Shown: in pieces, positions 43,014 to 52,319 of the stretch | Position numbering within the stretch: position 1 is the stretch's first letter | Layout of the letters: every line of letters begins with the position of its first letter | NCBI GenBank assembly: GCA_016209015.1 | Contig: JACQWY010000037.1 | Coordinates: 1-64,000 of the forward strand | Direction: 5' to 3' | Origin: Gammaproteobacteria bacterium | Lineage (GTDB): Bacteria; Pseudomonadota; Gammaproteobacteria; Ga0077536 | DNA length: 64,000 nucleotides | Program-made: the position numbers and the translations under genes | The notes under the pieces: model-generated | What the model saw: only the letters and a program-made list of their open reading frames with translations | The model's database searches: none | What the model was told of the DNA's origin: nothing

Positions 43014-43793
43014 ATGACGCTCGTCAAGCCGTTCTGCCTTTTCCTCTGCGCGCTCTTCGTTCCTGCCGCCATGGCCGCCGACACGGCATACGTGGTCGAC
43101 AAGCTGCTCATGGGCGTGCACGAGGACAAGGATCTCAACAGCAAGATCATCAAGGTCCTCTCCACCGGCACGAAGCTCGAGGTGCTCAAGCGCGACGGTG
43201 AGGTCGCACAGGTCAAGGATCAGGACGGCGCGACGGGTTGGGTCGACGCGGCTTACCTGATGAAGGATCCGCCGGCCTCGACGCTGCTCGATCAGCTCAA
43301 GCACGACAAGGAGACGCTCACCGCGCGCGTGAAGGATCTCGAGTCCGTGCCGAGGGCGAAGCCCGCGGTCATTCCCGACGGCACGCCCGCGCAGGTCGCG
43401 GAGATCGATTCGCTGACGAAGGAGAATACGGCGCTCAAGGTGCAGCTCTCCGCGGCGAAGCTGAAGATCGGCGAGTACGAAACGCAGATCGCGGCACTGA
43501 AGACCACGCTGCAGAACACGAGCAGCGGCAGCGGCACGGTGGCCGGCGAGCTCGAGAAGGCGAACCACAGCCTCAAGCGTCAGCTCGAGGAACTGCAGCA
43601 ACAGAACAAGGATCTCGTCGCGAAGCTCGGCGCCGAGAAACCGCTCGCGGCGGCCCCCGCCGCGTGGCGCCAGATCCTCACGTCCGCACCGGTCATCATC
43701 GGCATCGTCGCGCTCGTGGTCGTCGGCTTCGGCGCGGGGGTGTGGCTGATGGACCTGCAGCAACGTCGCCGGCACGGCGGGTTCCGCATCTGA
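43014..43793 (+). CDS. Bacterial SH3-domain membrane protein (TIGR04211/YgiM-like)
   Basis: 259 residues from the ATG at 43014 (an ATG at 42993 is also in frame). A signal peptide is followed by an SH3b domain (TAYVVDKLLMGVHEDKD to GWVDAAYL), a coiled-coil region at about 85-205, and a C-terminal membrane helix (APVIIGIVALVVVGFGAGVWLM) with a basic tail. This layout matches E. coli YgiM. It is likely anchored in the inner membrane facing the periplasm. Function unknown. Confidence 0.88.
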   Translation: MTLVKPFCLFLCALFVPAAMAADTAYVVDKLLMGVHEDKDLNSKIIKVLSTGTKLEVLKRDGEVAQVKDQDGATGWVDAAYLMKDPPASTLLDQLKHDKETLTARVKDLESVPRAKPAVIPDGTPAQVAEIDSLTKENTALKVQLSAAKLKIGEYETQIAALKTTLQNTSSGSGTVAGELEKANHSLKRQLEELQQQNKDLVAKLGAEKPLAAAPAAWRQILTSAPVIIGIVALVVVGFGAGVWLMDLQQRRRHGGFRI

Positions 43794-43803
43794 CGGCCTG
43801 CCC

Positions 43804-44574
43804 GTGATCACGATCGCGAGCTGGAACGTCAATTCCATCCGTGCACGGCTCGATCACCTGGGCCGCTGGCTCGACGACAATTCACCCGACCTGCTGGCGC
43901 TGCAGGAAACGAAGATCCAGGACGCCGATTTTCCGCGCGATGCGTTCGCGGAACGGGGCTATCACCTCACGATCTCGGGTCAGCGCACGTACAACGGCGT
44001 CGCGGTGTTCAGCCGCAGCGCGCCGCTCGCCGTGCACACCGACATCCCGGGTCTCGAGGATCCGCAGCGCCGTGTGCTGGGCGTCGCGTTCCCGGATCTC
44101 TATCTGCTCGACCTCTACGTGCCGAACGGCTCGGCTGTCGGCACCGACAAGTACGCCTACAAGCTCGCCTGGCTCGACGCACTCGCGGCCTGGCTGCCGA
44201 AGCTGCTCGCCGAACATCCTTCGCTCGTAATCGTGGGCGACTTCAATATCGCACCGGAAGATCGCGACGTGCACGATCCCGAAGCGTGGCGCGGTCAGGT
44301 TTTGTGCAGCGAGCCCGAGCGCGCGCGGCTCAAGGCGATCCTCGATCTCGGCTTCGTGGATACGTATCGCCAGTTCCACCCTACGGCGGGCAATTACTCG
44401 TGGTGGGACTACCGCGCTGCGGCGTTTCGCCGCAATCTCGGTCTGCGCATCGACCTCATCCTCGCGAACGGGCGCGCCGCGGAGAACTGCCGCGAAGCGG
44501 CGATCGATCGCACACCGCGCACCTGGGAACGGCCTTCGGATCACGCGCCGGTGATTTCGCGGTTCGAGCTCTGA
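43804..44574 (+). CDS. xthA: Exodeoxyribonuclease III
   Basis: 256 residues from a GTG. An AP-endonuclease/3'-5' exonuclease of the EEP fold: SWNVNSIRARL, LQETKIQD, the DFNIAPEDRDVHDP metal site and the terminal SDHAPV are intact. It acts in base-excision repair. It follows the SH3 gene by 10 nt. Confidence 0.96.
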   Translation: MITIASWNVNSIRARLDHLGRWLDDNSPDLLALQETKIQDADFPRDAFAERGYHLTISGQRTYNGVAVFSRSAPLAVHTDIPGLEDPQRRVLGVAFPDLYLLDLYVPNGSAVGTDKYAYKLAWLDALAAWLPKLLAEHPSLVIVGDFNIAPEDRDVHDPEAWRGQVLCSEPERARLKAILDLGFVDTYRQFHPTAGNYSWWDYRAAAFRRNLGLRIDLILANGRAAENCREAAIDRTPRTWERPSDHAPVISRFEL

Positions 44575-44816
44575 TTTGTATGGTTCTTAACACTTCGGCG
44601 GGTTCACGCGTCGGCGGATTTGATCGAACATGGTCCGCAGCGACATGAAAGAGGGTACGCGCGTCGCAGCCGGTCCAGGACGCGGATGAGGAGCGCAATT
44701 TGCATGGATGTGAACGCGCAGCGCGGCGGGCGCGCATCACGCGGCCGCCGCCGCGGCGACGGGCCTCGGCTCGGAGGCGAGCGACGAATTCGGCTATTGC
44801 AGCGGGTTCAGGAGTT

Positions 44817-45164
44817 ATGAAGAAGAAGGGCGGTGAATTCCAATTCGACTATTGGGCGAAGCTCGCCGTGTCCGATCCGGACGGCTTCGAGGACGCGCGC
44901 CGGCAGATGATCGAAAGTTTGATCGACTCGGCCCCGGAACACCACCGGCCGCGCTTGCGCGGGCTGCAATGGCAGGTCGATCGCACGCGCGAACGGTCCT
45001 CGAGCGCGCTCGGATCCTGCGCCAGGATTTCCAATCTGATGTGGGACAAACTGCTCGGCGACGGCGGTCTCGTGCAGCAGATCGAGCGGTTGACCCACGA
45101 TCGCGAGTCACCTTCGAGAAGGGTCAGACAGGCGACCGTCCTGCCCTTCCCGACGAGGAACTGA
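44817..45164 (+). CDS. DUF3135 family protein
   Basis: 115 residues from an ATG directly preceded by AGGAG. The pattern FDYWAKLAVSDPDGFEDARRQMIESLI and RLRGLQWQVDRTRERS is that of DUF3135, a small cytoplasmic gammaproteobacterial family of unknown function. A 242-nt gap without evident genes separates it from xthA. rpmE follows with its own promoter. Confidence 0.82.
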   Translation: MKKKGGEFQFDYWAKLAVSDPDGFEDARRQMIESLIDSAPEHHRPRLRGLQWQVDRTRERSSSALGSCARISNLMWDKLLGDGGLVQQIERLTHDRESPSRRVRQATVLPFPTRN

Positions 45165-45175
45165 TTCCGCGGCGC

Positions 45176-45204
45176 TTGAAATCGGCGAGGGCCCGTCCTA
45201 GAAT
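45176..45204 (+). promoter_or_regulatory. Sigma-70 promoter of rpmE
   Basis: TTGAAA (45176-45181), 17-nt spacer, TAGAAT (45199-45204). Both boxes differ from consensus at one position and the spacing is optimal. The rpmE ATG is 36 nt downstream of the -10. Confidence 0.75.
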
Positions 45205-45239
45205 CGCTGGCCCTCTCAATCCTGCGCCCAGGCCTAGCC

Positions 45240-45443
45240 ATGAAGACCGACATCCATCCCAAGTATCACGACATCACCGTGCAGTGCAGCTGCGGCAACT
45301 CGTTCACGACGCGTTCGACGATGAGCTCGGATACCCTGAACGTCGATGTGTGCTCCGCCTGCCACCCGTACTACACGGGCCAGCAGAAGATCCTCGATAC
45401 CGGCGGCCGCGTCGACAAGTTTCGCCGCAAGTACGGGATGTAA
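45240..45443 (+). CDS. rpmE: 50S ribosomal protein L31
   Basis: 67 residues beginning [20 protein letters not shown]. The zinc-type L31 is indicated by the cysteines CSC near residue 16 and CSAC near 38. It also has the conserved [20 protein letters not shown] segment. It is a single-gene transcript from a good sigma-70 promoter. Confidence 0.97.
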   Translation: MKTDIHPKYHDITVQCSCGNSFTTRSTMSSDTLNVDVCSACHPYYTGQQKILDTGGRVDKFRRKYGM

Positions 45444-45449
45444 TCCGGT

Positions 45450-45469
45450 CCGGCCGCCGCGGCGGCCGG
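45450..45469. terminator. Perfect 20-bp palindrome downstream of rpmE
   Basis: CCGGCCGCCG followed directly by its reverse complement CGGCGGCCGG, 6 nt after the rpmE stop. Position suggests a terminator hairpin, but no T-tract follows and the loop would consume part of the stem, so the role is uncertain. Confidence 0.4.
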
Positions 45470-45582
45470 CAATGTTCTGGGTTCGCCGGCCGGCCGGCGC
45501 CCCCGCTCTCCCGCCTCACCGTTCACCGTAGTCCGTTCCTCCCGGGCCGCTCAGGCGAGCACCGGAAGCCGGCCGCGCGCGT

Positions 45583-46209
45583 TCATTCCTCGACGGCGAG
45601 CCAGTCGCCGAGCACGGCCAGCGCCTCCGGCACGCCGATCTTCTGGGTCGCCGAGAACAACTGCGGCGTGACCAGGCCGGCCGCACCCATCTCGTTCAGC
45701 ACGCGCCGCGCAGCGTGGACGGCGTTCGCGCCCTCGTTGCGACTCAGCTTGTCGCTCTTGTTCAGCACCAGCAGCACCGGCAGGTCCGCATCGCGGCACC
45801 AGCGCAGGAGCTCGACCTCCGCATCCTTCAGCGCGTGACGGCAGTCGGTGATGAGGACGAGGCCGACCAGCGAGCGCCGCCGTTCGAGGTAGCGCGGGAT
45901 CTCGCCGTGCCAATGCTCGCGCACGCTCTTCGCGACTCGCGCGTAGCCGAAGCCGGGCAGATCGATGAGCCGGCGCCCCGCATCGAGATCGAAAACGACG
46001 AAGTGCTGCGTGCGGCCCGGCGTCGCGCTCGTCCGCGCGAGGCCACGGTGATTGCAGAGCGCGTTGAGGGTGCTCGACTTGCCGACGTTCGATCTGCCGG
46101 CGAACGCGATTTCGAGCCCATCGTCGGGCGGCAGCCCGGCGAGTGTGGGCACGCTCAGCGCGAAGCGGGCGGCGTTGAACAGGAGCTTCTCGGGATGGTC
46201 TTCGATCAT
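45583..46209 (-). CDS. engB: Ribosome biogenesis GTP-binding protein EngB/YihA
   Basis: 208 residues of the TRAFAC GTPase class needed for 50S assembly. G1 GRSNVGKSSTLNAL, G3 DLPGFGYARV and G4 LNKSDK are intact; the family trait FALSVPTLAGLP precedes G1. It diverges from the cytochrome c4 gene, the usual arrangement in Pseudomonas-like genomes. Confidence 0.97.
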   Translation of the reverse strand: MIEDHPEKLLFNAARFALSVPTLAGLPPDDGLEIAFAGRSNVGKSSTLNALCNHRGLARTSATPGRTQHFVVFDLDAGRRLIDLPGFGYARVAKSVREHWHGEIPRYLERRRSLVGLVLITDCRHALKDAEVELLRWCRDADLPVLLVLNKSDKLSRNEGANAVHAARRVLNEMGAAGLVTPQLFSATQKIGVPEALAVLGDWLAVEE

Positions 46210-46288
46210 GCTGAAGTCGGTCTGCGGGGCCGGGCGAAGGGCCCGCCGGGAGGTCCTCGCGACGCGTCGTCCGGGCCGTGAAAAGGGG

Positions 46289-46316
46289 GCGACAAATGAA
46301 TGGGCCGTACTATAAT
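46289..46316 (+). promoter_or_regulatory. Sigma-70 promoter of cytochrome c4 gene
   Basis: A consensus -10 TATAAT at 46311-46316 lies 30 nt before the ATG. GCGACA at 46289-46294 matches four of six -35 positions at 16-nt spacing. Confidence 0.65.
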
Positions 46317-46345
46317 GCGCGCTCGTTTGCGGAGTTTATAGAGCG

Positions 46346-46948
46346 ATGTATCGAGCTACAAGAATCCTGATCGTGGGATGTTTCATCGGGGGCGCAATCT
46401 CGGTTCCGGCAGTGGCCGAGGATGGTTCGGCGAAAGCGCAGGTCTGCGCGGCGTGCCACGGCGCGGACGGCAACAGCATCAATCCCGACTGGCCGAACCT
46501 CGCGGCTCAGCACCCGACCTACCTCGAGGCGCAACTCCACGCCTTCAAGAGCGGCGCCCGCAAGAACCCGAACATGACTGCGATGGCCGCGCCGCTGTCC
46601 GATCAGGACATCACGGATCTCGCCGCCTACTTCAGCAAGCAGACGCTCAAGGTCGAATCGGTCGAAGCCGCGCAGGTCGAAGCCGGAGCGAAGCTCTATC
46701 GCGGGGGCAACATGGGAACGGGCGTACCGGCCTGCATGGCCTGCCATGGCCCGAACGGCGCCGGCAACTACGCCGCGAAGTTCCCGTCGCTGCGGGGACA
46801 GCGCGCCTCGTACACGACGATTCAGTTGAAGGCCTTTCGTGCCGGCGAGCGTACGACCGATCCGCAGGGCATGATGCGCGCGATCGCCGCACACCTGAGC
46901 GACGCGGAAATCGAGAACGTCGCGAAGTTCGTCTCCGCGCTGCACTGA
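46346..46948 (+). CDS. Dihaem cytochrome c4
   Basis: 200 residues with a signal peptide and two class I haem sites, CAACH at 34-38 and CMACH at 130-134, each half followed by a methionine ligand region (NMTAMAAPLSDQDI and MMRAIAAHLSDAEI). This is periplasmic cytochrome c4, an electron donor to terminal oxidases. dsbA follows, as in related genomes. It has its own sigma-70 promoter. Confidence 0.95.
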   Translation: MYRATRILIVGCFIGGAISVPAVAEDGSAKAQVCAACHGADGNSINPDWPNLAAQHPTYLEAQLHAFKSGARKNPNMTAMAAPLSDQDITDLAAYFSKQTLKVESVEAAQVEAGAKLYRGGNMGTGVPACMACHGPNGAGNYAAKFPSLRGQRASYTTIQLKAFRAGERTTDPQGMMRAIAAHLSDAEIENVAKFVSALH

Positions 46949-47130
46949 GCCCCTCTCCGTCCCGCGGCCCTGCCGCGGGCGCAGGCTCCCGAATCCGACG
47001 ACGCACGCGATGGACCGATGCCGCGAGACGCCATGAATACCGGTTCGGCGGGGTCGCCGGACGGCGGGAACCTTCGACGCCGGCCGTAGCCTACGCTGAT
47101 GCAGTCCCAACCCAAGCGAGACCACCAGCC

Positions 47131-47751
47131 ATGACCCGACATCTCTTCGCCTTCCTCCTGGCCGCGCTCAGTTTCGGCGTCGGCGCGGAAGGCACCGAGC
47201 CGCCCGCCCAGCCCTACGAGATGATGAGCCCGGCCCAGCCGACGCAGAGCGGCGACAAGATCGAGGTCGTCGAGTTGTTCTGGTATGGCTGCCCGCACTG
47301 CTATCACTTCGAACCCGCACTCCAGGCGTGGCTGAAGAAGAAGCCGGACGACGTGATGTTCCGGCGCGTCCCCGCGCTCTTCAACGAAACCTGGGTCGTG
47401 CATGCCCGCGCCTATTACGCCGCGGAAGCGCTCGGCGTCGTCGACAAGCTGCACCAGCCGCTGTTCGACGCCATCCACCAGGAAGGCAAGCGCATCATGG
47501 ACGAGGAGACGATCATCAAATTCGCCGTGAGTCAGGGGATACCCGAGAAGGACTTCCGCGATGCGTACGATTCTTTCGCCGTCGACAAGAAAGTGCGTCA
47601 GGCCATGATGGCGACCCGCGATTACGGCATCACCGGCGTACCGGCCGTCATCGTCAATGGCAAGTACCGCACCTCGCCCTCGCTCGCTGGCGGGCCGGAC
47701 GACGTGTTAAAGGTAATAGATACGCTAGTCGCTAAAGAGAGAGCCAAGTAG
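47131..47751 (+). CDS. dsbA: Thiol:disulfide interchange protein DsbA
   Basis: 206 residues. A signal peptide is followed by a thioredoxin fold with active site CPHC (FWYGCPHCYHFEP) and the cis-proline loop TGVPAVIVNGKY. It introduces disulfides in periplasmic proteins. A 182-nt gap separates it from cytochrome c4. Confidence 0.96.
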   Translation: MTRHLFAFLLAALSFGVGAEGTEPPAQPYEMMSPAQPTQSGDKIEVVELFWYGCPHCYHFEPALQAWLKKKPDDVMFRRVPALFNETWVVHARAYYAAEALGVVDKLHQPLFDAIHQEGKRIMDEETIIKFAVSQGIPEKDFRDAYDSFAVDKKVRQAMMATRDYGITGVPAVIVNGKYRTSPSLAGGPDDVLKVIDTLVAKERAK

Positions 47752-47994
47752 AGCCTCGATATTACAAGGGTTTGTGAACCGCACGTTCTTCCGGTTCGAG
47801 CATTTCGCCAAGCCCGGCACTCCTGCTCTCCCTGGCCAGCCGCCGCCCACGGCTGGGCAGTTTGATCCGCACGGAACTGCGGGTCGTCTTCCCGATGCCG
47901 GATGCACGGTGGCCGTGGTTCGAGGAAGCTCTGAACCTGATCGGAACTTCCTCGAGCGGACGGTCGTTCGCGAGCACTTCGAGAGTTCCACTGA

Positions 47995-49755
47995 ATGACG
48001 GTCAAGCCACCCAACAAGCCGCGCGAGCACCTCGAGGGCACCGCTGAGAGCGGTTCGAGCCAGTCCTTGCTCCGCCTGCAGCGCGCCGTGTTGAAGCTCG
48101 CCCTGTCCTTCCGGGGCCAGAACCCGCGCCTCGACGAACTCCTCAAGCGCCTCGGGAGCTTGATGAAGGGCGGGCGGCGCGATGCCGAAATCCAGATCCT
48201 CATCGACGATATCGTCGAGGTCATCGTCAGCAACGACGTCGCGCGTGACCCGCGGCAGCTCGCGGCCGGCATGATCGGCGAGATGCTCGAGCACCTCGCA
48301 CCGAAGCCCGCGTGGCGGGACCAGACGCGGGCGCTGCAGCGCCGGCTCCAGGATCTGGAATCGGCTGATGATCTGCCGCGCTACTTGAAGGAAGCGGCCG
48401 AGCTCGTCAACGCGCAGCTCCGTGCGCCGTTCAACGGCCACGACGAGCGCGATCCGAAAGCCCGCGCCGGCGAGGACAACCTCGCGCGCCTGCTGGCAAG
48501 GCTCGATGCTCCACCGGAGCTGCAGCACGAGCTGGCGCGCATCCGCACCCGCCTCGAACAACACGCGAGCCAGGCCCAGATCCTCGAATCCGTCGAGGAG
48601 ACCGCGCGCCTCATATCGCAAGCGCTCGCCACGAACGTCACCGCGCCGGCCGCCCCCGCAACCGCGGCCTGGCACGGGGCACGCACGAGCCTCCTGCAGT
48701 TCCTCGACCAGGTGACGCTTCCGGAGAAGCTCGTGCCCGAACTCGCGGCGCTGAAATCGGGACTCGCGAGCGCCGCGGACGACGCGCAGGTCGGACAGTC
48801 GGTCGCTGCGATCGCGGGTCTGATTGCGAAGGCCCGAGCGCTGCTCGAGCACGAGATCACCGAGCTTCGCGAATTCCTGCGCGCCGTGCTGGAACGGCTC
48901 TCCGAGGTCAAGGACCGCATGGCGGAATCGGGCCTCGTGCATCTCGAGGCACTACAGAGCACCGTCGACTTCGAACGCCTCATGGCCGCCCAGTTCGAAG
49001 ACATGCGCGAAACGATCGCCGACGAACCGGATCTGAATGCCCTCAAGGACCAGATCGAAAATCACCTCTCGACGATCGACGCGGGCCTGAAGGATTTCGC
49101 GCAGCGCGAGAAGCACCGTCACAGCGAGGCGAAGACGCAGCTCGGCTCGGTGGTCGACAAGCTCAATGCACTGGAAGAGGAGACGAAGAGCTTGCGCGAG
49201 AGCCTCGCCGAGCAGCGCAGCCGCTCGCTCATGGACTCTCTGACCGGCGTCCTCAATCGCATCGGTTACGACGAGGCGATGGATCGCGAGTACGCGCGCT
49301 GGCAGCGTCACGGCGGCACGCTGTGCATCGCCGTCGTCGACGTCGATTACTTCAAGAGCGTCAACGACAGATTCGGGCACACCGCTGGCGACAAGGTGCT
49401 CTCGACGGTCGCGACGCTCGTCAAGCGCAGCATCCGCCAGAGTGACATCCTGTGTCGTTACGGCGGCGAGGAATTCTCCCTGATCCTGCCGCAGACCGAG
49501 CTCGGGGGCGGTATCGCCGCGATGGAGAAGATCCGCGCGATCGTCGCCGACAGCAATTTCCGCTTCCGCGAAACGCCGGTGCCCGTCACGATTTCGATCG
49601 GCATCGCGGAATTCCACATGGGGGACGAACCTGGGGAAGTCTTCGATCGCGCGGACCGCGCGATGTATCTCGCAAAGGAGCTCGGGCGCAACCGGTGCTG
49701 TTCGGAACGCGACGTTCCCTACGTCGCGGCGCCTGCCGCTGCGGCCACGAACTGA
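47995..49755 (+). CDS. Diguanylate cyclase (GGDEF) with long helical N-terminus
   Basis: 586 residues. About 400 N-terminal residues are helical and charged, with a coiled coil just before the catalytic domain and no membrane segment, so it is cytoplasmic. The GGDEF domain has DSLTGVLNRIGYDEA, the GGEEF active site (YGGEEFSLILP, near residue 490) and an RQSD inhibitory site five residues upstream, so it should be active and product-inhibited. A PilZ gene, a possible c-di-GMP receptor, follows convergently. The 243-nt gap behind dsbA has no clear gene. Confidence 0.92.
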   Translation: MTVKPPNKPREHLEGTAESGSSQSLLRLQRAVLKLALSFRGQNPRLDELLKRLGSLMKGGRRDAEIQILIDDIVEVIVSNDVARDPRQLAAGMIGEMLEHLAPKPAWRDQTRALQRRLQDLESADDLPRYLKEAAELVNAQLRAPFNGHDERDPKARAGEDNLARLLARLDAPPELQHELARIRTRLEQHASQAQILESVEETARLISQALATNVTAPAAPATAAWHGARTSLLQFLDQVTLPEKLVPELAALKSGLASAADDAQVGQSVAAIAGLIAKARALLEHEITELREFLRAVLERLSEVKDRMAESGLVHLEALQSTVDFERLMAAQFEDMRETIADEPDLNALKDQIENHLSTIDAGLKDFAQREKHRHSEAKTQLGSVVDKLNALEEETKSLRESLAEQRSRSLMDSLTGVLNRIGYDEAMDREYARWQRHGGTLCIAVVDVDYFKSVNDRFGHTAGDKVLSTVATLVKRSIRQSDILCRYGGEEFSLILPQTELGGGIAAMEKIRAIVADSNFRFRETPVPVTISIGIAEFHMGDEPGEVFDRADRAMYLAKELGRNRCCSERDVPYVAAPAAAATN

Positions 49756-49769
49756 GCCCGGTCGAGCCT

Positions 49770-50195
49770 CTAGCCGAGCGTTTCGATGAAGCGCTCGAGC
49801 TGCACGTAGGCTGCCTCGTCCACTTCCACGAACTCGAGCCCGAGCAGCATGTTGCGGTTGCGGGCCTGCGTGCAGTATTTCACGCGGCAGCGGGCCTGGA
49901 AGCCGCGCACCAGCCCCGGCTGCGGCAGCGCGATCGAGACATCGAGCAGCCGGTTGGGCGACGGCGCGATGTCCGCCCCCATGGGATGGATCAGCAGCGC
50001 ATAGCGCGGGTCACATTCGACCTGCACAGCCGCGAGCGAGATGTTGCGCAGCGTGCAGCGGAACGTGAGGCGCTCGGTCAGCCTGAGCAGCGTGCTGCAG
50101 GCGAGATCGTAGCGCGGCGCGAGGCGGCGTTCGGACATGGTCGGGACCGGCCCGCCGAACGCGGCGCGGTCCGTGGTCTGACAAGTGCTCTTCAT
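49770..50195 (-). CDS. PilZ-domain protein
   Basis: 141 residues from the ATG at 50195; an ATG at 50138 (MSERRLAPRYD) is equally plausible. The c-di-GMP-binding RxxxR-like arginine patch ERRLAPRYDL is followed by the second motif region RNISLAAVQVEC, where the usual glycine of NxSxxG is replaced, so affinity is uncertain. Ends in a conserved GLEFVEVDEAAY block. It lies tail-to-tail with the GGDEF gene 14 nt away. Confidence 0.82.
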   Translation of the reverse strand: MKSTCQTTDRAAFGGPVPTMSERRLAPRYDLACSTLLRLTERLTFRCTLRNISLAAVQVECDPRYALLIHPMGADIAPSPNRLLDVSIALPQPGLVRGFQARCRVKYCTQARNRNMLLGLEFVEVDEAAYVQLERFIETLG

Positions 50196-50652
50196 GTTCT
50201 TCGTTTTGATGGCGATAGACTCACGATTCACCCCAAGCAACCACCGCGCCCGAATCGGCCGCGGCTGCCCCCGACTCGAAGTATTGTGAACGGGCTCGCG
50301 AAATTGCAGGTCGCCCCCGCTTCCTGAAGGTGCATTTTGCGTTTGTTTACACGAGTCCTGCCGGGCATGCCCCGCGGCCGCTGAACGAAGGCACGTCGCG
50401 ACGTCGTCACGCTGCGACAAACCCGCCACCCGCAGTTTGTTGCGGCGCCCGCCGCGGACTGCGGCCCGCGCCTACGGATCCACCCACGAACGTTCGCGCA
50501 GATCTTTGAACTGGCTGCGGATTTTCCGCACGGTCGATTTGGCACGCGGCTTGAAACGAGGTCGGAGCAGGCTGGCGCACGGCGCGCCCGCCGCGAACCG
50601 CGGGAACGCGAGCGCGCTCCCGCACCGACGACACATCGTGGAGGCTCACATC
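50196..50652. other. Divergent intergenic region between PilZ and EF-hand genes
   Basis: 457 nt. No gene is supported; the open frames here are extensions of the PilZ frame or antisense. The PilZ-proximal part is comparatively AT-rich and probably holds its promoter. I see no strong repeat. Confidence 0.5.
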
Positions 50653-50994
50653 ATGAACAAGCTCGCCATCGCTCTCGCCCTCGGTATCCTGTCCAGCACC
50701 GCAGCCGCCGACGGCTTCATGCCCTGGACCGACGTCTTCTCCAAGTTCGATACCGACACGGACGGCTCGGTCTCCATGCAGGAGGCCCAGAATCACGAAG
50801 TCGGCCAGGACTTCGTGGGCTTCTACCCGTTCATGAAGGATCATTTCGCGGACCTCGATGCGAATCACGACGGCAAAGTCACGCGCGACGAGCTCGCCGC
50901 GATGATGCATACGAAGAAGTGGACCGATAAGGACCTCGTGAACCAGTTCTACAAGAACACCGGCTTCATGGCGGCGAACCCGGAGAACCAGTAG
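50653..50994 (+). CDS. Small secreted EF-hand protein
   Basis: 113 residues from an ATG preceded by GGAG. A signal peptide (MNKLAIALALGILSSTAAA) is followed by two canonical EF-hand loops, FDTDTDGSVSMQEA and LDANHDGKVTRDEL, with the acidic 1-3-5-12 ligands intact. It is a likely periplasmic calcium-binding protein; role unknown. Confidence 0.82.
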   Translation: MNKLAIALALGILSSTAAADGFMPWTDVFSKFDTDTDGSVSMQEAQNHEVGQDFVGFYPFMKDHFADLDANHDGKVTRDELAAMMHTKKWTDKDLVNQFYKNTGFMAANPENQ

Positions 50995-51161
50995 CGGGCG
51001 CGCGAGCCCCCGCCGCGGCAGGCGCGGACGCGTTCGAAAACAGCCGCGCCGCAACGTTTGTTTGCGCTGGCCGGGCGGGGTGGGACTCACATCGCGGGCC
51101 GGGTCCTCTGCTAGGATGAGAGGGTGGCTCTGGGGCTCACCTTCTCCAGCGGGGATCGCTC

Positions 51162-52301
51162 ATGGAACGCATCAAGCAGGCGCTCGAACAGGCACGCGAA
51201 GAACGCGTGAAAGTGCTCGGCGAGCGGACTTCCGGCCCGCTGTTCCTCACTGACGAAGGCCCCGGTGCCGACGCCCGTCTGGCGCAGGCCATCCGGCGCC
51301 GCTCGCCCGTCAACCAGCTCCCGCCCGAACGGCAGACCGCGCTCATCAGCGCGGGTCAGGTCCTGTCGCTCGGCGCCGGCGAAACGCTCCTGACGGCCGG
51401 CGAATCGAACGACTACGTGCACTACCTCCTGGAGGGCGCGCTCGCGATCGCCACCGAATTCGAACGCATCCAGACGCTCTACGCTTACCAGGACGCCGCC
51501 CTGCTGCCGGTCGACGAGCCCGGCACGAAGAGCCACACCGTGACGGCCGAGCTGCCCTCGCGGGTGTTCCGGATCACCCAGCAGGAGATCAACCGGCAGA
51601 CCGAGGCAGCGGCCGCCGCGCCCGTGCCGACCGAACTCTACGCCGAGACGTTCACCGGCCAGCAGCTCGCCGAGCTGGTGAGCGAGATCAACGCCGATCA
51701 CGAATCGCTCACGCCGCCCGTGGACCCCGCGCCCGCGGCCGCGCCGGTCGACGACGAGGTGAAGATCGGCGACCGCACGCTGAGTTTCCAGATCGACCCG
51801 GCATTCGTCGAACCGCCGTCCGAACCGCCGGAGTTCACGCCCGACGAGCTCGATCTCGTCGTCCGCCCCGCGACCGGTGACGAGCTCGCACAGATCATCC
51901 GCGATTTCGAGATCGAGCTGCGGCGTCAGTTCGAATCCATCAGGAATCAGGAACGGGCGCGCGCCCAGGCCCAGATGAAGTCGTACGCGGGGCGCGTGCA
52001 CCGGCTCGCCGAGCAGCAGATGCGGGCGAAGATGGATATCGTGCGCGGCCGCTATCAGGTGGCCTATGCCGAGAAGGAGCGCAGGCTGCGCGAGCGCTAC
52101 GAGCAGCTCATCACGCTCACGAACAAAGTGGCCCGGCAGAAAGCGGCCATCAACCAGGCGCGCCGCGAGCTCGAGGAGAAACTGCGGATCGCCGACCAGG
52201 TGCATCGCGATCTCAGCCGCATCGGACTGACGGTCACGAACCAGCTCGACGTGCTGGAAGACATGATCCCCGCGGGCGACGCCGGCACCGGCGCCGGCTG
52301 A
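51162..52301 (+). CDS. Degenerate cyclic-nucleotide-binding-like domain plus C-terminal coiled coil
   Basis: 379 residues. Residues about 45-145 follow the beta-roll order of a cNMP-binding domain (VLSLGAGETLLTAGESNDYVHYLLEG), but the phosphate-binding cassette with its GE and arginine is not evident. A Pro/Ala linker follows, then a long charged helix (about 240-365) likely to form a coiled coil. No DNA-binding or membrane segment is seen. It is co-oriented with the EF-hand gene after a 167-nt gap. Function unknown. Confidence 0.7.
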   Translation: MERIKQALEQAREERVKVLGERTSGPLFLTDEGPGADARLAQAIRRRSPVNQLPPERQTALISAGQVLSLGAGETLLTAGESNDYVHYLLEGALAIATEFERIQTLYAYQDAALLPVDEPGTKSHTVTAELPSRVFRITQQEINRQTEAAAAAPVPTELYAETFTGQQLAELVSEINADHESLTPPVDPAPAAAPVDDEVKIGDRTLSFQIDPAFVEPPSEPPEFTPDELDLVVRPATGDELAQIIRDFEIELRRQFESIRNQERARAQAQMKSYAGRVHRLAEQQMRAKMDIVRGRYQVAYAEKERRLRERYEQLITLTNKVARQKAAINQARRELEEKLRIADQVHRDLSRIGLTVTNQLDVLEDMIPAGDAGTGAG

Positions 52302-52319
52302 ACCCGGCGCCGCGCGTCT

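Noticed and set aside
47774..47998. 74-residue plus-strand ORF overlapping the GGDEF start
   Set aside because: GTG start, Pro-rich composition without recognisable motif, and competing frames over the same DNA; coupling alone is not enough.
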